Under the pieces are notes generated by a model. The model made no database searches. It was not told where the DNA came from and was given only the letters and a program-made list of their open reading frames with translations. A stretch of 64,000 bases of DNA from Amanita rubescens (lineage: Eukaryota > Basidiomycota > Agaricomycetes > Agaricales > Amanitaceae). Every line of letters begins with the position of its first letter. Positions within the stretch are counted from its first letter, which is position 1. Positions 1-11,848 of this stretch are shown here, piece after piece. A program made the translations under genes and the position numbers. The stretch is taken from assembly GCA_015039365.1 (NCBI GenBank), contig WION01000044.1, positions 124,001 through 188,000 of the forward strand, in the 5' to 3' direction.

Positions 1-142
1 CCCCCTCGTTCTCTGGACCAAGAGCAACAACTAACTCACGACGTCAGCACAGTATAGTCTAAACGGCAGCCCATAGAATTATGGACCACCGCCATTTTTT
101 TTAAACAGTAGCGCGAAAAGAAACAATCGAAGAGTGTCCATG

Positions 143-709
143 TCAAACGAGATTCATGTTATCCGTATCACGTTTCTTCCCGGCTTTCTTTGCCAAGGTC
201 TTGGCCTGTTTGACGGGGGATGCCGGTGCCGTGCTACTAAAGGCAGAGGACATGGACGACTGCGAAAGGAATGGTGAGCAAAAGCAGGTGAACTAGACAA
301 GATGTCCTTACCGCTGCATTATTTTGTACATCAGCGACAGGCATGACAGTGGCAAAAGCTCTTAAGCAATCATTGTCACTGTTGGATTCTTCGTTACTAG
401 TGTAGTCGTTGATCGAGACACGTATAGAACGACGATTGATCGGTTCCTCCGCATGCATGATTACTTTGACTATGTCGGCGTAAATCTGATAGATCTGAGA
501 GGGATCAATGGTCGTCAGGTCATCGGAAACGGAATAAGTACCTTTTTCTGTGTGTAACTTTGAGGAATAGAATATGTACGCAACGAGATCCTCATTAGAA
601 CGACGGTTCCGGTGCGCAGTTTATCGTACTCAAGCCAAGGAGCCGTCAGATTATCATCTTTGTCGACAATGTTCCTTTGGACCAGTTTAGCCTGGTTATG
701 ATTGAGCAA
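143..709 (-). CDS. Conserved fungal hypothetical protein (5' end unresolved)
   Basis: I see a spliced minus-strand gene but do not recognise a named family. Two introns restore one frame: one of about 50 nt (donor gtactt, acceptor ctctcag, near 497-546) and one of 52 nt at 260-311 (gtaagg...cgcag). The protein starts around LNHNQAKLVQRNIVDKDD and passes through a stretch reading IYQIYADIVKVI. It ends with a Lys-rich tail, AKTLAKKAGKKRDTDNMNLV, just before the TGA at 143-145. The layout (short OB-like N-terminal half, acidic Ser/Asn linker, basic tail) recalls small basidiomycete-specific proteins of unknown function, which is only an impression. No ATG lies in the frame upstream of 709 before a stop, so the true start must be in an upstream exon that I could not place. 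Confidence 0.55.
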
Positions 710-710
710 T

Positions 711-1304
711 GGCCACCGCAGTCCGGAAGAAGACGAGGATCGTAATGGGCGCCCGTTTTAATTTCGGCACCCCCGAGAAACCTCTGTTTTTCACGCGGCA
801 CGTCTCCAACTCACGTTTCATCAACCAAAGATGAAGCAATTGCAAACAATTCTTAGCCTGCCCCGAGTGGTTTGTTTAATGACACGAACGGAAAGATGTA
901 CTAGGACGTACCACGATGAACAACCCTAACCCAATCGAATTCCTCCACCATCCCATCCGGCAACGTCTCCAAACAATCAATACCAGAAAACAAAAACAAA
1001 AAAGGAAAATGGTTCGTAATAAGAATGAGTAGAAAAAAAATTTATAACGAAGAAAAACGTAAAAAAAAACCCTCTCTTTGGACTATTATTCTTTCTATGG
1101 CTTCATTGGCATGCCGCATAATGTATTCCTTTCTGTACAGCTTGACAAATCTGATTATGGAAAAGGCGTTGCGGGTACTGCCGCGCAGGCGGGCGTAAGA
1201 CTTAATTGCTACTATTCTAAAGTAGATCAGGATGTTACATATAGAATAGACATCACTATCTCGCTGAAAAACATTTTTTAATATTTTTTGACGGAAACAA
1301 AGAA
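711..1304. other. Intergenic stretch
   Basis: No supportable gene is visible. It probably holds the first exon or promoter of the minus-strand gene at 143-709 and the upstream sequence of the tRNA. Short open frames here overlap each other on both strands and show no family resemblance. Confidence 0.4.
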
Positions 1305-1390
1305 CCGACCTTAGCTCAGTTGGAAGAGCGCGAGACTGTAACTGGATACCAATCATCTTGAGGTCGCCTGTTCGAGCCAGGCAGGTCGGA
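1305..1390 (+). tRNA. tRNA-Tyr (anticodon GTA) with 13-nt intron
   Basis: The acceptor stem CCGACCT at 1305-1311 pairs with AGGTCGG ending at 1389, with discriminator A at 1390. The D arm is GCTC...GAGC, the anticodon stem is CGAGA/TCTTG, and the T arm is GCCTG TTCGAGC CAGGC. The anticodon GTA is at 1338-1340. A 13-nt intron (1342-1354) sits one base 3' of the anticodon, the standard position for eukaryotic nuclear tRNA introns and usual for tRNA-Tyr. The RNA polymerase III A and B boxes are internal (B box GTTCGAGCC). The arms pair without mismatches apart from one G-T. Confidence 0.96.
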
Positions 1391-1532
1391 TAATAATTTT
1401 CTTTAAATTTCCTCCTACGAGCGGCGAGCTTGTATTCCGAGGCTTTTGTTTCTGCTTCTCGCCAGAGATATCTTGTCCTTGGTGGAAGTCATAAATTAAA
1501 GTTGTAACAGAAATTCCTATTGAGACGGCGTG

Positions 1533-4500
1533 ATGAGGTAAGCCGCAGCTGGTTAAACGACTCCCAGTAATAATACGCCCATGCTATCCGATGGCCCTTA
1601 TCACTGACAGAGAGTGTGTGTATCACTTAAATGTCACTTCTCTTCTTCTGATGCCCGTGCAGTTTTCTTATTCACAGCTTACGGTTATCGTATCTGCGTG
1701 AAGTGGAAGATCCCTATGGACCTCGTCTGATAACTCTTGACCCATCCTATACATCCAACCCTTATGTCAATGCCACGTCTTTGGCAGACCCGGACAGATG
1801 GCCAGAATTGGCCATTACTTCTAGCCCTCAAATCAGTGAAGATGAGGCAGAACGACCCTTGGGGTATCCCGGTGCGCGCCTTAAATATACGCAAACTATC
1901 ACAGGCAATAAAGCAGGCGGCTTTGGGATACGTGTGAACGGGAAGCGCGTATCCACATCGAGGCGAATGTCGAGCTTCGTGAACCGAGCAGACCCACGTC
2001 GTGAAGAGCCTTCAGCACTCAGCACCACAGCGCCTGTTGGGAACGGGCCATCCTCTACCAACGTTGATGAAATGCAGGAGGAGTCCAACAAGGACGGTGG
2101 AGAAGATGTGGCATCGACTAGTATTTCTCAGCCAAACCTACAAGTGCAGCCGCCCACTGCAGTCGAGGATACACCAGTGGTCAAAGCCGTGCAGTTTGTA
2201 CCCAAGTTTGCCGGAGCGGCGGAGATGGAAGCTCGTAGGAGAGCAAGGATGGCCGCGAGGCGGGTGCCTGGACAGGGTGCTCAACCTCCGCCAACGAAAG
2301 CTGTTGTTGATTTTTCATCGTCTGAAGAAGATGGAGATACATTGGATGATTATTCTGATGACTTTGGAGTAAGCGATCAAGTTTCCAGTATCGACGAAGC
2401 CGATGAATTTGATCCGTGAGTCCGGTACATCTATGCAATCGTGGTTCGTTGAACCGTGTTCTAGTGAATTTGCCGCGACGCGTACCGCTGCCATATATGA
2501 CAGTGCATCTGATGTGGTCTCAGACATTTCGATGTCAATATCGAACTCTTCAGCACCAATGTCATCTTCCAACACCAATGGAAGTCAAAAACCTCGCCTA
2601 AGCCCCGTCGATGAAGGTTCAACTTCTTGGCAGCACACAGTCCCGCAGCCTTCTATCGACAACAATTTTGTAATGGTGACTCCAGCCCCGGTAGACAATC
2701 CAAAAGAAAAATATTATCCTCCCAGGCGCCTCGATACCGGTGACCACGTTCAACCGGTATTTCGACCTAAACCCGCAGGTCCTGGTGTTATCCAAGCTCC
2801 TCACTTGACCGCGCCGTCTTCGAATGCATCCGATTGGACTTTTATACGCAAAACAGTTAGCCCAGCGACACCCACCAAGTCGGCCTTGACAGCGATGATG
2901 GCATCGTCGGGCTCAACGAATCCCCTGGCGGAGCTGTATGCGACCGTCTCAGGGAGGGGAGAGATTGCAGCTACCAATGTTACAGTATACTTTCCTCATG
3001 CTACGGAGCCGAGCGGTGCCCCAATGGTTCTTAACGTTAAGAAGGATGCAACTGTTGAGGAGGTCATTGGATTCGCTCTCTGGACATATTGGGAAGAGAA
3101 GTGGATACCAAAGCTTGATGAAGCTCTGAGTGGGGAGGACGATCCAAAATGGGAGGAGAGTTTGTCGACTGTGAGATGGGTCCTAAGAATTGCCGAAATA
3201 GATGGAGAAGTAGATGATGATTTTCCTCGTGAGTTTCCTGTCTTAAAACAAGCTCCGAGAGTTTCATGCGTTTCAGCGCCTGACCGAATGGGCAAAATTA
3301 CAAGGTTTAATTCTGAGGCTTACGCTATCATCGAAGCCACTCCTTCGCAAAGTGAGGCTCCTTCCAGGCAGACCTCGACTTTACTTATGGACCTAAAACA
3401 GTGGAGCAAAACAAGGTAATACATGAAAAAATGCATAAGAGAATGGATAAGCTTGCATTGCCCGGTCCGAACGCTCCTCCTACAGCCATAAGCGCCACAA
3501 CAGGCTCCACCGTTGGATCCGTATCGGGATCCAGTTATCTAGGCCCGTCGACAGGACATGGACCTCAAATACTACTACGGATTCGTATTGCTGATCACGC
3601 AGATGCTGTGCACGTTTCTACAACGATACCGGTGTTGGTTTCCCGCTTGTTCTTGCTAACACAATTGTCTCACGATTAAATTAGTTCTGCTGGGATGTAT
3701 TTACAGGAAGCGCTCGAGCTTGTATGCCGGAAGCGTTGGCAGATGGATCCAAAGGATTATGCCCTGCTTCTAGGTGATCAAAGCCTTCTGATACCACTCG
3801 ATCGGACCGTAGCTAGTCTACAAGGGAAGCGGGAACTCCTGCTGGTCAAACGTAGTATGTTACCTCAATACGGAGAAGATATCGTAAGGGGCATCGGCAA
3901 GACAACAGACCCCAACGGTAAGTGCCCTTCCGCTCACTGGCATCACGGTATTTATTTTTTACAGCTTCTATATTCAAGCGTATGTCGGACACACCAGAAG
4001 CCCAGTTTGCCTCCACAGACTATACGACTGCATACAAGGCACGAACATCATTCATCTGGAAATATTCAGTTTCCTGACTATCGCATCCAGAAATACACTA
4101 TTTATCGCAAAATGCCAATGCTTGTCGCCAAGCAAGAGAGGACACTCGCTATTGATGGTGTATATGTACATGTCAGTTTGTGTCTAGCTCGCACTTTTGA
4201 ACCCGTGCTAATAATACTGGAAGATTATGCCGTCGAACCGCGCCAAAGCCGTTTTCGATACGGCGAAGACTTCATCGTATCACATAAACAGTATTGCACA
4301 CTGTAAACAGTCGACGAAGATGACGTCTGTTTTCAAGCTTGTATTGAGTGGAAGGGGCGGAAACAAACGATATGACTTTGAAGCCGAGAGTCCAAAACAT
4401 GCAGGTACGTGGTGGTCAAGGTTTTTCTGTTTATGGCCTAATGACCGTTGTTCAATAAGCCGAAATTGTGTCCACTATCAGTAGTCTCAAGAACGTGTTG

Positions 4501-4548
4501 GAACGGTCTGGGACTAACCGGTCAAGAAGGAGCAAGCAGATGACTTGA
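1533..4548 (+). CDS. SIN1: SIN1/AVO1-type TORC2 subunit
   Basis: Target-of-rapamycin complex 2 component that recruits AGC-kinase substrates at the plasma membrane. A five-base first exon (ATGAG, 1533-1537) joins 1663 across a 125-nt intron to give MSFLIHSLRLSYLREVEDP, followed by the family N-terminal motif DPYGPRLITLDPSYTSNPYV. Further introns are 2416-2464, 3352-3401, 3634-3684, 3918-3964, 4039-4090, 4172-4223 and 4405-4459. The CRIM domain lies at about 2950-3300 (TVYFPHATEPSGAP, FALWTYWEEKW). A Ras-binding-like domain lies at 3560-3900 and a SIN1-type PH domain at 4091-4530 (YTIYRKMPMLVAKQERTLAI). All three expected domains occur in order and there is no internal stop. The 4039-4090 intron uses a GC donor (AAG|GCACGA), but it gives an exact join. 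The 3634 donor (gttggt) is the least certain boundary. Confidence 0.92.
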
Positions 4549-5105
4549 AGGTGAAATCCTGGTATTTTGATTTCATGTGGCGCATTCAACGTAACTCTTT
4601 TACACTGTACCAGTATCATATACCTTTTGCCAATAGTTCCCGCAACGTAAGTTGTGTGTTTTGCACCAAATTTGTAAGTTAAATTTCATGCAAAACACGC
4701 TGATATTTTATGCGTTCTATATATGATTTCGAAAGGTATGAAACTCCCCCTTCGCACGGTGCTCACACATTTTATGCGTGAGAAGATAGCCGATGATGGT
4801 ATTGTCCATGACGGAAATTTCCAATGGGTTTTGTACAGCAACCAATGGCAAGTGCCTTGGACCCCAACCCGAAACTTTGCAAGCCACTGGCGTGAGGCGT
4901 GGACTCTGACTCAGTCTCCGAGTCGTCTGAGAAGAACAAACGAAAGAGGTTCCATGCTTGCGGGATAAAAGACAATTGAGATGTGTAGTAGAAGGCGCTG
5001 CTATCGGAAACCGTTCAGACGCTTGTGAAGGACTAAGGTATTGATGCATCGATTGGCATCAGTAAGCTATGGTAAAGAAGAAGAAAAAGTAATTAACAGC
5101 AGAAT
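4549..5105. other. Intergenic region between convergent SIN1 and HNH genes
   Basis: AT-rich sequence without a supportable gene. It should contain the two 3' ends of the converging genes. Overlapping short frames on both strands between 4717 and 5049 show no family resemblance, and I treat them as chance. Confidence 0.5.
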
Positions 5106-6248
5106 TCATTCCTGTGCGACCTGAAGACTGTGCAATCTGTGAGCCAACTCAAATTCCAAATGTCCTTGACCTAGTTTTCCGCCCCAAATATCCAACCTCG
5201 ACAGGTCCAACATACCATCACCGAGTGCTTTGTAGTAATCCCATCTAGGCTCACCTTCGCCCTTCATTTTATTCAGTACACATTGATGAAAGTGATCAAG
5301 CAAAAGGTCATCAAGGGGCCGCAAATTGGGGTCAGTAATGTGGTCCAGTTTGAGGATCTTCCCAGCAACATCTTCGTAGCCGGGAACGAACGGAATAACC
5401 ACATACCCACGCTGTTGGAATAAATGAGAGTTAGTACGGCATAGAAATTAAAAATACAAACGTCGGGGTTGACAGCAAGCGAATAACTATCCCATCCACG
5501 CTGCAAATCGGCCCGGATCAGAATCAATCTTGCTAGACCCGCCGAGGCTCAGAAGAGGTGCCGGATCTGTGATAAGATTTGGATAGCCTTTATCGACCCA
5601 CTGGATGGGTGTCAGTTATCGGGCATGAAAAAACCATGACAGAGCAACATGCTTCGTCCAGATGTGCCCGAGGGAAAATATGGGCTGCTTCAAAACGACT
5701 GAGCGTGCGTTCAATGACCCGTAGACCAGATATGAGGCAACAAGGATCACGGTCGAGTACACGTTCTTGATAAACTGGTGTCTGCATAGGACCATTTACG
5801 AAAATCAGTTATATGCGCTTTGTTGGTTCGTGCAACGTACCACTGAAGCAGTGTCGGAAGCAGTCGGGTGGCGGATGCGAGCTGAGGCGGGTGTCAAAGC
5901 TACGTCGATAGGAGAACCATCTAGATAATAAAGGATGTGAAGAAAGATTGGAGAGGAGCGATAGATACCTGGTCGAAGGATGACATATGTCCCAGGGTCA
6001 GGGTACGAATTGCGGTTTGGAAGGCGAAGAGCTCCTTTTTGCATGGGCGTGTTTTCGTCGTACTCGAAAACAGCCCAGTCACCCTCGGCAGAAATAACCG
6101 TGCCCAGACATTTATAAAACTGTTCCCAGTCGATAAGGCCATACTGCCAGAACTCTATGGAAAACATCAGCAGAGCAGCGCCTCGTAAAATTTACCACTG
6201 ACTGGACAAAGTGTTGCTCTTGAAATCACGAACGGTAACATACCCCAT
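5106..6248 (-). CDS. HNH-nuclease-domain protein, probably frameshifted
   Basis: Fungal protein with an HNH-type nuclease fold; substrate unknown. Start ATG 6246-6248 (MGYVTVRDFKSNTLS). Exons by best join: 6203-6248, 5969-6154, 5841-5920, 5653-5781, 5462-5600 and 5106-5411. The HNH core reads RDPCCLISG followed by FEAAHIFPRAHLDEW, where the Ala-Ala-His-Ile segment is the expected catalytic strand. LIRADLQRGWDSYSLAVNPD and a GYVVIPFVPGYEDVAGK tail follow as in related fungal proteins. The intron at 5601-5652 has a GC donor (GAA|GCATGT). Around 5515-5535 the frame changes between GGSSKIDS and LILIRADLQ with no usable intron. A few codons usually present there seem to be lost, so the gene may be a recent pseudogene or the assembly may hold an indel. 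Confidence 0.75.
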
Positions 6249-6874
6249 GGCGACTGAGGAGTCTTTCAGTGACCGTGACCGTGGCCGCGGTTCCTTTTTA
6301 TTTTTAGAAAAATCTATTATTAGAAATGTGTGATCACCTCGAACGGAAACATTAAGTCGTGTTTACGAGCGGGAAGGTCTAGCAAATGGTGGGGAAAACT
6401 ATGGGGGTCGGGGGGAAGGTCCTCGAGAATCGAAAGTGAAAGCGGTAGGAGTAGATTTTAAGAAATTGCGTATGGATTCGCTGTCATCTTGGTTATGGAG
6501 TAATTCAGTCGATGGGTGGATGTGGTGTCAAGAGTGGAATGTGCCATAGCCGCAGTGGAGGCGATGTGTAGGTTTGTCCGGAAAGAAACAGCTCCGGTAT
6601 TCTCCAGTGGGGGCATGATGCATGACCGGGTCATCTACGCATGTTGCATTCAAAGAACTGAGTCTGCTGGCAAAGAGAGCAGCAAAATCTCCATTTCTTT
6701 GCCTCGCCTTCGTCACACGTCACACGTCGCGCACGGAGGGGAAGATGCTTTGAGAACAAGGTGGGAGGAGGCAGGGACCGGGGTTGGGAAGAATGTTGTG
6801 CCTTGTTGGTGTCCGTGTTGTCCGTGTCGGGGATTGGGATCCCGATTCCCGATCACGCAAATTAGCAAAAACTC
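6249..6874. promoter_or_regulatory. Divergent intergenic region between the HNH gene and ISM1
   Basis: This 626-bp gap lies between two divergent start codons and must contain both promoters. I see no clear TATA box and no coding exon. Frames at 6516-6979 on both strands lack any family resemblance. Confidence 0.4.
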
Positions 6875-9800
6875 ATGAGACGGAGCACAACATGTCCTCC
6901 GGTCTTGCTTCAATCTGCCACTGTTCGAAGATGGACCACGACCCACGGACACGCGTATAAACGATGTAACTCTTCTCAATCAAAAACTACAGATAGCAAA
7001 GCTTTCTCGAAGACGCTTTTGCTACCAAAGACGTCGTTTCCACTAAGGGTCGACTCGTTGAAGGGCGAGACACAGTATCAAAAACGGTCGGGAGAGGATC
7101 TATATCGATGGCAGGTACGTCTTCTATTCTTGTCTCATATTCTGATGAATAACGTTGTAACCAGTGGAATAATGCAACAGGCCCATTGTTCGTGCTGCAC
7201 GATGGTCCACCTTATGCGAATGGTAACCTTCATATGGGTATGTCTCCTACTATTTTCTGGCATAGGATGTGTCAATGAGCACAACTAGGACATGCATTGA
7301 ATAAGATACTCAAGGATATAATAAACAGGTATCATGTATTGCTGGGACATAGAGTACAGTAGGTATATTGCACTCCTGATCGTTACAGAAGGTTCATCAT
7401 TATTCCAGCTATATACCTGGTTGGGATTGCCATGGTTTACCCATTGAGAACAAGGCATTGGAGGAACTAGGAGTGAGTCACGTCCGTCCTGCTTTTTGAA
7501 CCGTTGCTAATTTCCCTGAAGAGAGCTTCAAATGCAGTGCCCGCTACGACCATCAGAGAAGCTGCGAGGTCTACCGCTATGAGAGAGATAACATCTCAGA
7601 AGATCCAGTTTCAGCCATTTGGGATCATGGCTGATTGGACCCAGGATTCAACATATCGTACCTTAGGTAGGTGACAGCCATCAGTATATGTAGAATAATG
7701 GTTTACAATAACTACATAGACCATAGATATGAAATGCGGCAACTAAGAATTTTCCAAAAGATGGTTGAAAAGGGTCTGTCTTTATATCTAGCGTTTCCAA
7801 TGCGCTGACTGTTGTTCAGGTTTGATTTATAGACATTATCGGCCTGTGCACTACTCGTATTCGTCTCGATCTGCGTTGGCGGAAGCTGAACTGGTTTACA
7901 AAGACGATCACGTTTCTCATTCCGTGTATGTCACGTTTAGCGTTGACCAGAGGACAAACATAAAAAATCAGAACTTGCGGCACCTGGTTTCTACAGAATC
8001 TAACGTAGGACTGCTCGTTTGGACAACTACGCCATGGACTCTCACGGCGAATATGGTGCGTCATACACAGTTTGCCTTTTGGTCATTCATAACGCACATC
8101 TAGGCTATTGCAGTGCACCCGAATCTTATGTATTCTATCGTTAGATGCAATGACGTGCATCCTGGCAAATTCCTCATCGTCGCTTCAGAAAGATTGGAAG
8201 CTCTGTCAGAGATAATTGGCCCAGTTGATACCTATGCCGAACTCCCTGGTATGGCGCAATCAATTTTTTCAACATGACGATTGAGCGTTTAAAGGAACCG
8301 ACCTGATCGATCTGTCCTATGTACCTATTTTTAACTCCAAGGCTCAGTCGACAATGGCGTTGAAAATCATCCCTGCAGCACATGTAACGGCTGATTCAGG
8401 GACTGGTCTTGTTCATTGTGCGCCGGCGCACGGTGCTGAAGATTATATGGCATTCCGCTCGCTTGGCCTGATCAGCAATTTGGAAAATATGATTTGCCAC
8501 GTCAATGCTGACGGAAACTTCACTAAAGACGTGGCGTCCGTCGTTGGTCAAGAAGCAGCTAGGCTCCTACTTGGTCAACAAGTGCTTGGAGATGGTGGCA
8601 AGGCCATCGTGGAAATGTTGAAGAAAATGGAACGTCTGGTCAAAGTCAAGCGAATCAAGCACCGGTATCCTTATGATTGGAGAACGGATAAACCAATCAT
8701 CGTAACGTGAATCATAAATGATGACTTAATCAATTAGTTTTATCTCACGGAATCATCAGAGCAACCTCACAATGGTTCGCCAACTTAGATAACATCAAGA
8801 ACAAGGCTTTGGAGGCTTTGGCTGACGTATCGTTCTTCCCACCCATCTGTAAGTCAAATGTTGCGTCAAACATGCAGCTGGCTAATAAGTTTTAGCACGA
8901 AATAGGCTAGAATCATTCATTCGTTCACGCTCGGAATGGTGCATATCACGTCAGCGCGTCTGGGGTGTCCCTATTCCAGCATTGCATCGGATTGACACTG
9001 ATGATGCTGTTCTGAATACGGACACATTAAGTCATATACTCGCTGTCTTGGATGAGAAAGGCGTAGAACATTGGTGGGACGGCCCCGTTGAAGACTTCGT
9101 GCCTCCTTCATTGCTGGTAGCAGGACGTCCTGCATCAGACATATGGTACAAGAGCACCGACACGATGGATGTTTGGTTCGACAGTGGCACGTCGTGGTCG
9201 ATGCTTCCTGAAATGACCGTCGGGAAAGATGCGTTACCTGGTAGAAAGTTTCATGCAGATGTGTGTCTCGAAGGCTCAGATCAGCATCGTGGATGGTTTC
9301 AGAGTCAACTACTCACCGCCATTGGCAGTGATGACGAAGTTTCCCCTACAAGCCCATATGGAACATTGATTACTCATGGCATGGTTCTGGATCAGGATGG
9401 CAAAAAAATGAGCAAGTCGCTCGGAAATGTCATTAGTCCTCTGTCGATCGTTCTTGGTGGCGAGGTATGTTGTCTTTCAAATTTATTAAGCCATACATCA
9501 CATCAACGTCTTACCAGGACAAGAAGAAGGAGCCTGGATATGGTGCCGATGTTTTACGCTTATGGGCTGCCACGTCCGAGTACTGGCGTGATCTGTCGAT
9601 TGGATCAATAGTTCTTTCTCAGACCGCGGAATCTTTACGAAAAATTCGGAACTCGGCAAGGTTTCTTCTTGGCAGTGTTGGGGACTCTGCAGCTCTGATT
9701 AACTTGGAACGAGTACCTAGATCGGGGCTGGGGTTGGTGAGTAAACGCCAGTGCGTGTGCTCCATAAACCAGCTGACTATCGTGTTTACAGATCGAGCGA

Positions 9801-10797
9801 TACGTTATGCACGAATTGTACAGACTAGAACAAACGGCACTAGAAGGATACGCGTCACATAATTTCCCCAAAGGTTAACAGTACTGCAATACCATCAATT
9901 AACCTTGATCTGATTCGCTTCCGCACAGTAATGATCGCACTTATCAATTTCGCCAACATCACCCTGTCGTCGCTCTACTTCGACATTGCGAAAGACTGTC
10001 TTTACGCAAACGATACTTATAGCGTTGAGCGGCGGGCCGTCATTACCGTATTTGAGCATATCTTAAGGACGATTACGTCCGTCATGGCTCCTGTCCTGCC
10101 GCGCCTAGCAGAAGAGATCCATGATCACTGGAAGTCTGACGGCAAGTCCGTTTTCATGAGTCAATGGACACCCCTGGTTAGTATTATTATTTTGCGAAAG
10201 AAGCGTAGCTTACTATAGTACAAGAGCTCTGAATGGAACGACGCCGAGGCTGCGAGAACTATGTTAGAGCATCTCCGATTAAGGAGCACCGTGCTTTCCT
10301 TGTTGGAAAAGGCCCGCACTCAAAAGTCGGTTGACAGGATTGACCAAGTGACTGTATTGACCACCCATCTGCAGACTTTTGCGAAGCTCACTAGAAGCTG
10401 AAGTAGATCTGGTGATCCCCACACTAGAGAATCATTTGGACCTCAAGGGGCAAGGTTAGCAGCCTATCAGATACTGTGAACCTGTCTCATATTATCCGCA
10501 GAACACCTTTTGAAGACCCTTTTCATTGTATCGGATGTCAAGATTGGGAAGGCATTGTCTCCGAGAGATATGACTCCCTCATGGTCGTTTTTGGAGGAAA
10601 CGTCCAACTATCGTGAGTAGGAGTATTGAAACTACTGCTACTGTTTCCAACCTCCTCTCTTAAATTTAGAAGGCTCTGAACTCCTCGTCCGTGTGCGCCC
10701 AGCTACACGAGAAAAATGCCCTCGATGTTGGACATATACTCGTTTGGCTGACGAGGCTGTTTGTCACAGGTGCTCAGACATATTGAGTAAACTATGA
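6875..10797 (+). CDS. ISM1: Mitochondrial isoleucyl-tRNA synthetase
   Basis: Class I aminoacyl-tRNA synthetase that charges mitochondrial tRNA-Ile. The ATG at 6875 opens an Arg/Thr/Ser-rich N-terminus without acidic residues, typical of a mitochondrial targeting peptide. The first exon ends at 7114. The HIGH-type signature is HMGH, split by an intron after ANGNLHMG, and the next exon starts HALNKILKD. The KMSKS loop is present exactly as KMSKS at 9405-9419. The editing domain includes [17 protein letters not shown] and [16 protein letters not shown]. The C-terminus ends with a Cys4 zinc-binding motif, CPRCW...CHRC, near 10720-10780, as in bacterial-type IleRS. Many introns of about 50 nt interrupt it, and joins at the places I checked keep the frame. 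It appears intact. Confidence 0.94.
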
Positions 10798-10922
10798 TAC
10801 ACTTCAATCTATAAAGACCGGGCTCGGCCTCTTTTTATTTCGCTCCTTTTCTCATAGCGTATGTAAACCGCGATAGGACAGGAGGCCTCTGGGGTACATA
10901 TGTAGTCATGTCGACCTTTGAT

Positions 10923-11810
10923 TCAGACGAGCTTCGCTGCTACCATCATGCGACTGAAATCTGCTAAACTGACTGATTTGTCGGGCGATGAAGAAAAGGC
11001 TTCGAGCATTGCTATTACCTGTTATTTAAAAGAAGTGGTCAATTGCGTAGTAGACACTAGATAAGCAGCGTCACTGACATCCTCTGCGGTTAATTTTTCG
11101 CCAAGAAGCTTAGCAACTCGTTGGATATCCTTGATCATAATATTTTTGTTTGGCAGATCGGTCAAAGGGATTGATGGGAAGAACAGAGAATAGGCTTCAA
11201 GGCATGCCTCCTGTTGTTGCTTGGTCAATGTATACTCCTCGCGGGCGCCCAACCCGGAACCTGTGCGGCGAGTACGTGGACCACGAGATCGAGTGGTTGG
11301 GCCTTCTTCTTGGTAATCGTCATCGGACTCCCCACCGTTGGACACGTAATCACTGCCCTCGGATCCGTCAAGGTCAAAGTTCTCATAAACTGAACCGTCG
11401 CTGCTTCTTCCTTCCGCTTGATCATCCGCATGCTCGAGGAGCACTGCACATACCGACCGCCAATCATCCCGAGAGACCAAACCATCGGTGGAAACGTGAC
11501 TTTCATCAATGGTGTTCGTAGCTGACCTCCAGCCAGAAGCAGCATTGCGGAAAACAGACAGAATTTGGTCGTCATCTGTAGGAAGATTGAGACGGCAGAG
11601 TGCATCGGGGACTAGGGAGAAGGGAATATGACTAGGATTAGATAGGCCAGGTCCTGGTTCAGCATCTAGAAGGAAACCTCCAGCTGTGTCTTCTTGGTAA
11701 ACTGGTACCCCGTTGCGAGGTTCGGGGGACGCTGACGAAGCTATCGCATCGAAAGCTTTATCGATTCGCCTTTGCGTTGTTTGAGGCAAATTGTCGAAAG
11801 AATCTGTCAT
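10923..11810 (-). CDS. Acidic EF-hand-like protein of unknown role
   Basis: Translation starts MTDSFDNLPQTTQRRIDKAF at 11808-11810. The middle is Ser/Asp/Glu-rich (11280-11400) and is followed by a basic SRGPRTRR patch. The C-terminal third has helix-loop-helix spacing resembling paired EF-hands. A 60-nt intron (11019-11078, donor gtcagt) joins GEKLTAED to VIAMLEAFSSSPDKSVSLAD and the final FSRMMVAAKLV. A shorter 39-nt intron using the donor at 11057 is also possible but gives a poorer fit. The loops lack a full set of calcium-liganding acidic residues, so calcium binding is doubtful. I recognise no named ortholog. Its start codon lies only 38 bp beyond the PUP1 stop on the same strand. Confidence 0.7.
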
Positions 11811-11848
11811 GAAAGAGTGCAGATTACAATCGATACAAATACATTTTA

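Noticed and set aside
1042..1356. Open frames on both strands just upstream of and across the tRNA
   Set aside because: They overlap the tRNA gene and each other and have no family resemblance.
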